Both the position numbers and the translations under genes were made by a program. Source: Methanosarcinales archaeon (lineage in GTDB: Archaea > Halobacteriota > Methanosarcinia > Methanotrichales > Methanotrichaceae). From it: a DNA stretch of 8,361 nt. Below the pieces are notes generated by a model that did no database searches, was not told the DNA's origin, and saw nothing but the letters and a program-made list of their open reading frames with translations. The stretch spans positions 1 to 8,361 of the forward strand of contig JAAEEW010000117.1 in the NCBI GenBank assembly GCA_013415595.1, given 5' to 3'. Positions 6,265-8,361 of the stretch are shown piece after piece. Each line of letters starts with the position of its first letter. Position 1 is the first letter of the stretch.

Positions 6265-6318
6265 GGCGGAGCCGGTGAAGCCGATGAAGCCTGTGAAGCC
6301 GGGAGAGCCGGTGGAACC
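6265..6318. repeat. 9-bp minisatellite, about six units
   Basis: Six consecutive 9-bp units: GGCGGAGCC, GGTGAAGCC, GATGAAGCC, TGTGAAGCC, GGGAGAGCC, GGTGGAACC. The consensus is about GGTGAAGCC. Because the unit is a multiple of three, the frame stays open and reads as a Lys/Glu-Pro triplet repeat (KPMKPVKPGEPVEPG). Likely a slippage-generated repeat. Confidence 0.8.
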
Positions 6319-6510
6319 GGGGGAAAGTGCGGGTGCGGGAGGGGATGCCACGCCTTTTCAGGGACGGTCCCGGGGACCGGTTGGATCCGAGACCGGGCCG
6401 GATGCCTGTCGGAAGCCTGTGGGAATGACTGGCCGGAATTGCATAAAGATCGGCCCGTCCAAATCCCGGGCGAAAGGCTAAACGGGGATTAATCAGAAGA
6501 GGATATCTTC

Positions 6511-7731
6511 ATGAGCCGTTCCGGGGAGGAGATGGAGGGCCAGGAGAACGATCAGGCGGAGGGAGAAAATGGCGGTCAGAGGCCAGGGAAGAACATCGTC
6601 CTGCTGGGGCTGGTCAGCCTTCTAAACGACATCAGCAGCGAGATCATCCAGCCCATCCTGCCTCTGTTCATAACCTCCCTGGGAGGGGGAAGCCTGGCCG
6701 TGGGGCTGATCGGAGGATTTAGCGACGGGCTGCCCAGCATCCTGAAGGTCTTCTCCGGCTACTGGTCGGACCGCCTGGGCCAGCGAAAGCCCCTGGTGGT
6801 CATGGGCTATGGAGTCTCCGCCTTCTCCAAGCTCTTCCTGCCCTTCGCCACCCTCTGGCAGCATGTCTTCCTGCTGAAGACACTGGAGCGCTGCGGCAAG
6901 GGCATACGCTCCGCTCCCCGGGACGCCATGATCTCCGAGTCGGCAGAGAAAGAGGTCCGGGGCCGGGGGTTCGGGCTGCACCGCAGCATGGACACCTTCG
7001 GCGCGGTGGCCGGATCGCTCCTGGCCTACCTGCTGTGGCAGGGGGGCCTCTCCTTCCAGGCCATCTTCCTCATCGCCGGGGTCTTCGCCGTGGTGGCCCT
7101 GGCCCCCTTTGTCCTGGTCAGGGAGAGCTTCAAAAGCCCCCAGGCCAGGATGGGCCTCGCCCTCTCCGGTCTCTCCCCGGAGCTGCGAAAGTTCATCTCC
7201 GTGGCCTGCCTCTTCGCCGCCGGCAACTTCAGCTACATGTTCTTCATCCTCCGGGCCCAGGAGTTCTTTTCCGGAGCCATGAAGATCGGCGCGCCGCTGC
7301 TGCTCTACGTGCTCTTCAACCTGGTCTACGCCCTCCTGGCCTTTCCGGTGGGGGCCTGGTCGGACCGCCTGGGCAGGAAGAAGGTGCTCACCCTGGGCTA
7401 CGCCCTCTATGCCCTGGTGGCCCTGGGCTTCGCCGCCGCAACCTCCTGGGCCTGGATGGTCCTGCTCTTCATGCTCTACGGGCTGGTCTATGCCCTGGTG
7501 GACGGCTCCGAGCGGGCCTTCGTCTCCGACCTTAGCTGTGCCTCTGTCAGGTGCACATCCCTAGGCATCTACTACGGGGCGGTGGGCTTCGCCGCCATCT
7601 TCTCCGGGCTGGCGGCCGGGGCCCTGTGGGCCAGATTCAGTCCCGGCGCGGCATTTCTGTTTGGATCGGCCCTGGCCGCCCTGGCCGCGGCCGCTCTCTG
7701 GCGGATGAAGCCGGTGCAGGAGATAATGTGA
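6511..7731 (+). CDS. MFS transporter (12-TM, drug/unknown substrate type)
   Basis: Integral membrane secondary transporter of the major facilitator superfamily, 406 aa; substrate unknown. The first 27 residues are hydrophilic and acidic, then about 12 hydrophobic segments follow. TM1 contains LLNDISSEIIQPILPLF (37-53). The MFS motif A appears in loop 2-3 as GYWSDRLGQRKPL (83-95) and again in the second half as GAWSDRLGRKKVL (about 282-294), showing the usual internal duplication. The segment ERCGKGIRSAPRDAMI (126-141) followed by GFGLHRSMDTFGAV marks a subgroup common in bacteria and archaea, usually annotated only as MFS or putative resistance transporters. ATG at 6511 follows GAGG (6499-6502) with 8-nt spacing; ATG 6532 is a possible later start. 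A stand-alone gene, divergent from serA, with no regulator next to it, so neither substrate nor inducer can be read from context. Confidence 0.9.
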   Translation: MSRSGEEMEGQENDQAEGENGGQRPGKNIVLLGLVSLLNDISSEIIQPILPLFITSLGGGSLAVGLIGGFSDGLPSILKVFSGYWSDRLGQRKPLVVMGYGVSAFSKLFLPFATLWQHVFLLKTLERCGKGIRSAPRDAMISESAEKEVRGRGFGLHRSMDTFGAVAGSLLAYLLWQGGLSFQAIFLIAGVFAVVALAPFVLVRESFKSPQARMGLALSGLSPELRKFISVACLFAAGNFSYMFFILRAQEFFSGAMKIGAPLLLYVLFNLVYALLAFPVGAWSDRLGRKKVLTLGYALYALVALGFAAATSWAWMVLLFMLYGLVYALVDGSERAFVSDLSCASVRCTSLGIYYGAVGFAAIFSGLAAGALWARFSPGAAFLFGSALAALAAAALWRMKPVQEIM

Positions 7732-7930
7732 GGCCGGATCTGGGAGTTGGGTCGATAGGAAGAGGGCATGGAACTCCAGACAGGGGAGACTGGGACTGGG
7801 CTTGCAGTTGTCTACAAAACTTTATTCGCCTGGAAAATTCTGACCTCATGGGACCCTGTGACTATCCCCCTCCAGGACGCATGAGTCTCGCACCCAGATT
7901 GCCGCCGCCGAAAGCCTGTGGTCCATCAAC

Positions 7931-8257
7931 ATGACCGAGAATTCGCCTACCGAGAGAGAAGCCTGGGAAGACATCTACCGGGAGCTGGACGAGCTTTGCC
8001 GCCATCACCAGGACGGACTCGCCGATTTCACCCGCTGCCGGGAATTCGGCCACCGTCTGGCCCTCCTCCTGGACCGCCTGGAGAGCCAGGGCTTCACCCA
8101 GCTTGCCGACCGGGTGATGGACCTCATGGCCGGCTGCAGCCCTAAGGTGGCCTCTCACTGCGAAAACGCTCTGAGCACCAGGGCCCGGCTGGAGAACCTG
8201 CGGGACCGGGCCCTGGAGAAGCTGAGAGAGCTGAAGGAGCAGGACGGCAGCACCTAA
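7931..8257 (+). CDS. Small helical hypothetical protein
   Basis: 108 aa; I do not recognise a family. It looks entirely alpha-helical and cytoplasmic, with no signal peptide or membrane segment. An acidic N terminus (MTENSPTEREAWEDIYRELDEL) leads to an amphipathic core (41-66, HRLALLLDRLESQGFTQLADRVMDLM). A highly charged C-terminal helix (about 80-105, RARLENLRDRALEKLRELKEQ) could be a coiled coil. Four Cys (23, 36, 69, 77) and four His (25, 26, 41, 76) are more than expected for such a small protein and might bind a metal or cofactor, though they form no standard zinc-finger pattern. ATG 7931 is the first start of the frame in reach. No clear ribosome binding site is visible; a TATA-like TTTATT lies at 7821-7826. 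Codon use with G/C in third positions fits the neighbouring genes, which supports it as real coding DNA. Confidence 0.6.
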   Translation: MTENSPTEREAWEDIYRELDELCRHHQDGLADFTRCREFGHRLALLLDRLESQGFTQLADRVMDLMAGCSPKVASHCENALSTRARLENLRDRALEKLRELKEQDGST

Positions 8258-8361
8258 TGAGACTCCCTGGCTGGCAGCCTCGTGACCGGGATTGACGGCC
8301 GGCAGGGATGAAGGTGCAGGGCGGCCGGGATGATCAGGAATCTGGATAATCGGGATTCGGC

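Larger units (their letters stand above)
6161..6510. other. Divergent serA/MFS intergenic region
   Basis: 350 bp between the starts of serA and the MFS gene. It holds the serA promoter and ribosome binding site (6169-6205), a 9-bp minisatellite (6265-6318) and a GC-rich inverted repeat, CGGTCC-CGG-GGACCG (6365-6379). It also holds a weak TATA-like GCATAAAG (6441-6448) that could serve the MFS gene. A 68-codon GTG-start frame (6275-6481) crosses it, but its N-terminal part is just the translated minisatellite and it has no good ribosome binding site; I do not call it a gene. Confidence 0.5.

Noticed and set aside
6275..6481. 68-codon GTG-start ORF upstream of the MFS gene
   Set aside because: Its start is the translated 9-bp repeat, the rest is low-complexity, and no good ribosome binding site precedes it; kept as a repeat only.
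1..8361. CRISPR array, tRNA, rRNA or a complete defence or transposon system
   Set aside because: No regularly spaced long repeats, no tRNA T-loop pattern and no transposase or nuclease gene are visible.

Overview
The window looks like a piece of a GC-rich euryarchaeal methanogen chromosome. The strongest clue is a complete mfnB (methanofuran biosynthesis), with both catalytic lysines at the same residue numbers as in the Methanocaldococcus jannaschii enzyme. A HisA-like TIM-barrel gene is paired with it head to head. TTG and GTG starts, purine-rich ribosome binding sites, A/T boxes about 20-40 bp before starts and an archaeal-length SerA (523 aa) fit this. The GC-rich base composition and gene content make a Methanothrix (Methanosaeta)-type organism my best guess; that is inference, not proof.

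Layout: (1) 135-1841 (+), a compact FeoB-type GTPase/iron permease with no feoA beside it. (2) 1963-2538 (-), a pRiA4b ORF-3 family protein, convergent with feoB. (3) 2539-2945, a gene-free stretch with short palindromes and a 16-bp-period repeat. (4) 2946-3638 (-) and 3660-4361 (+), the divergent HisA-like/mfnB pair, separated by only about 21 bp. (5) 4362-4588, a busy intergenic stretch: what looks like the 3' end of an IS200/IS605-type tnpB with its right-end hairpin, then a hairpin-plus-T6 terminator for the + strand and a hairpin-plus-T-rich tract for the - strand. (6) 4589-6160 (-), serA, whose last codons are covered by a perfect 16-bp tandem duplication. (7) 6161-6510, a divergent intergenic region with a 9-bp minisatellite. 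(8) 6511-7731 (+), an MFS transporter. (9) 7931-8257 (+), a small helical orphan protein with several Cys and His.

These are mostly single-gene units with alternating strands rather than one operon. The only pair with a likely common job is mfnB and the HisA-like gene, where the HisA-like protein may serve C1-cofactor metabolism. SerA feeds serine synthesis from 3-phosphoglycerate. FeoB and the MFS protein are inner-membrane transporters. I see no CRISPR array, tRNA, rRNA or complete mobile element. The least ordinary signals are the tnpB right-end relic and three direct repeats that all share a 16-bp period, two of them sitting on stop codons.
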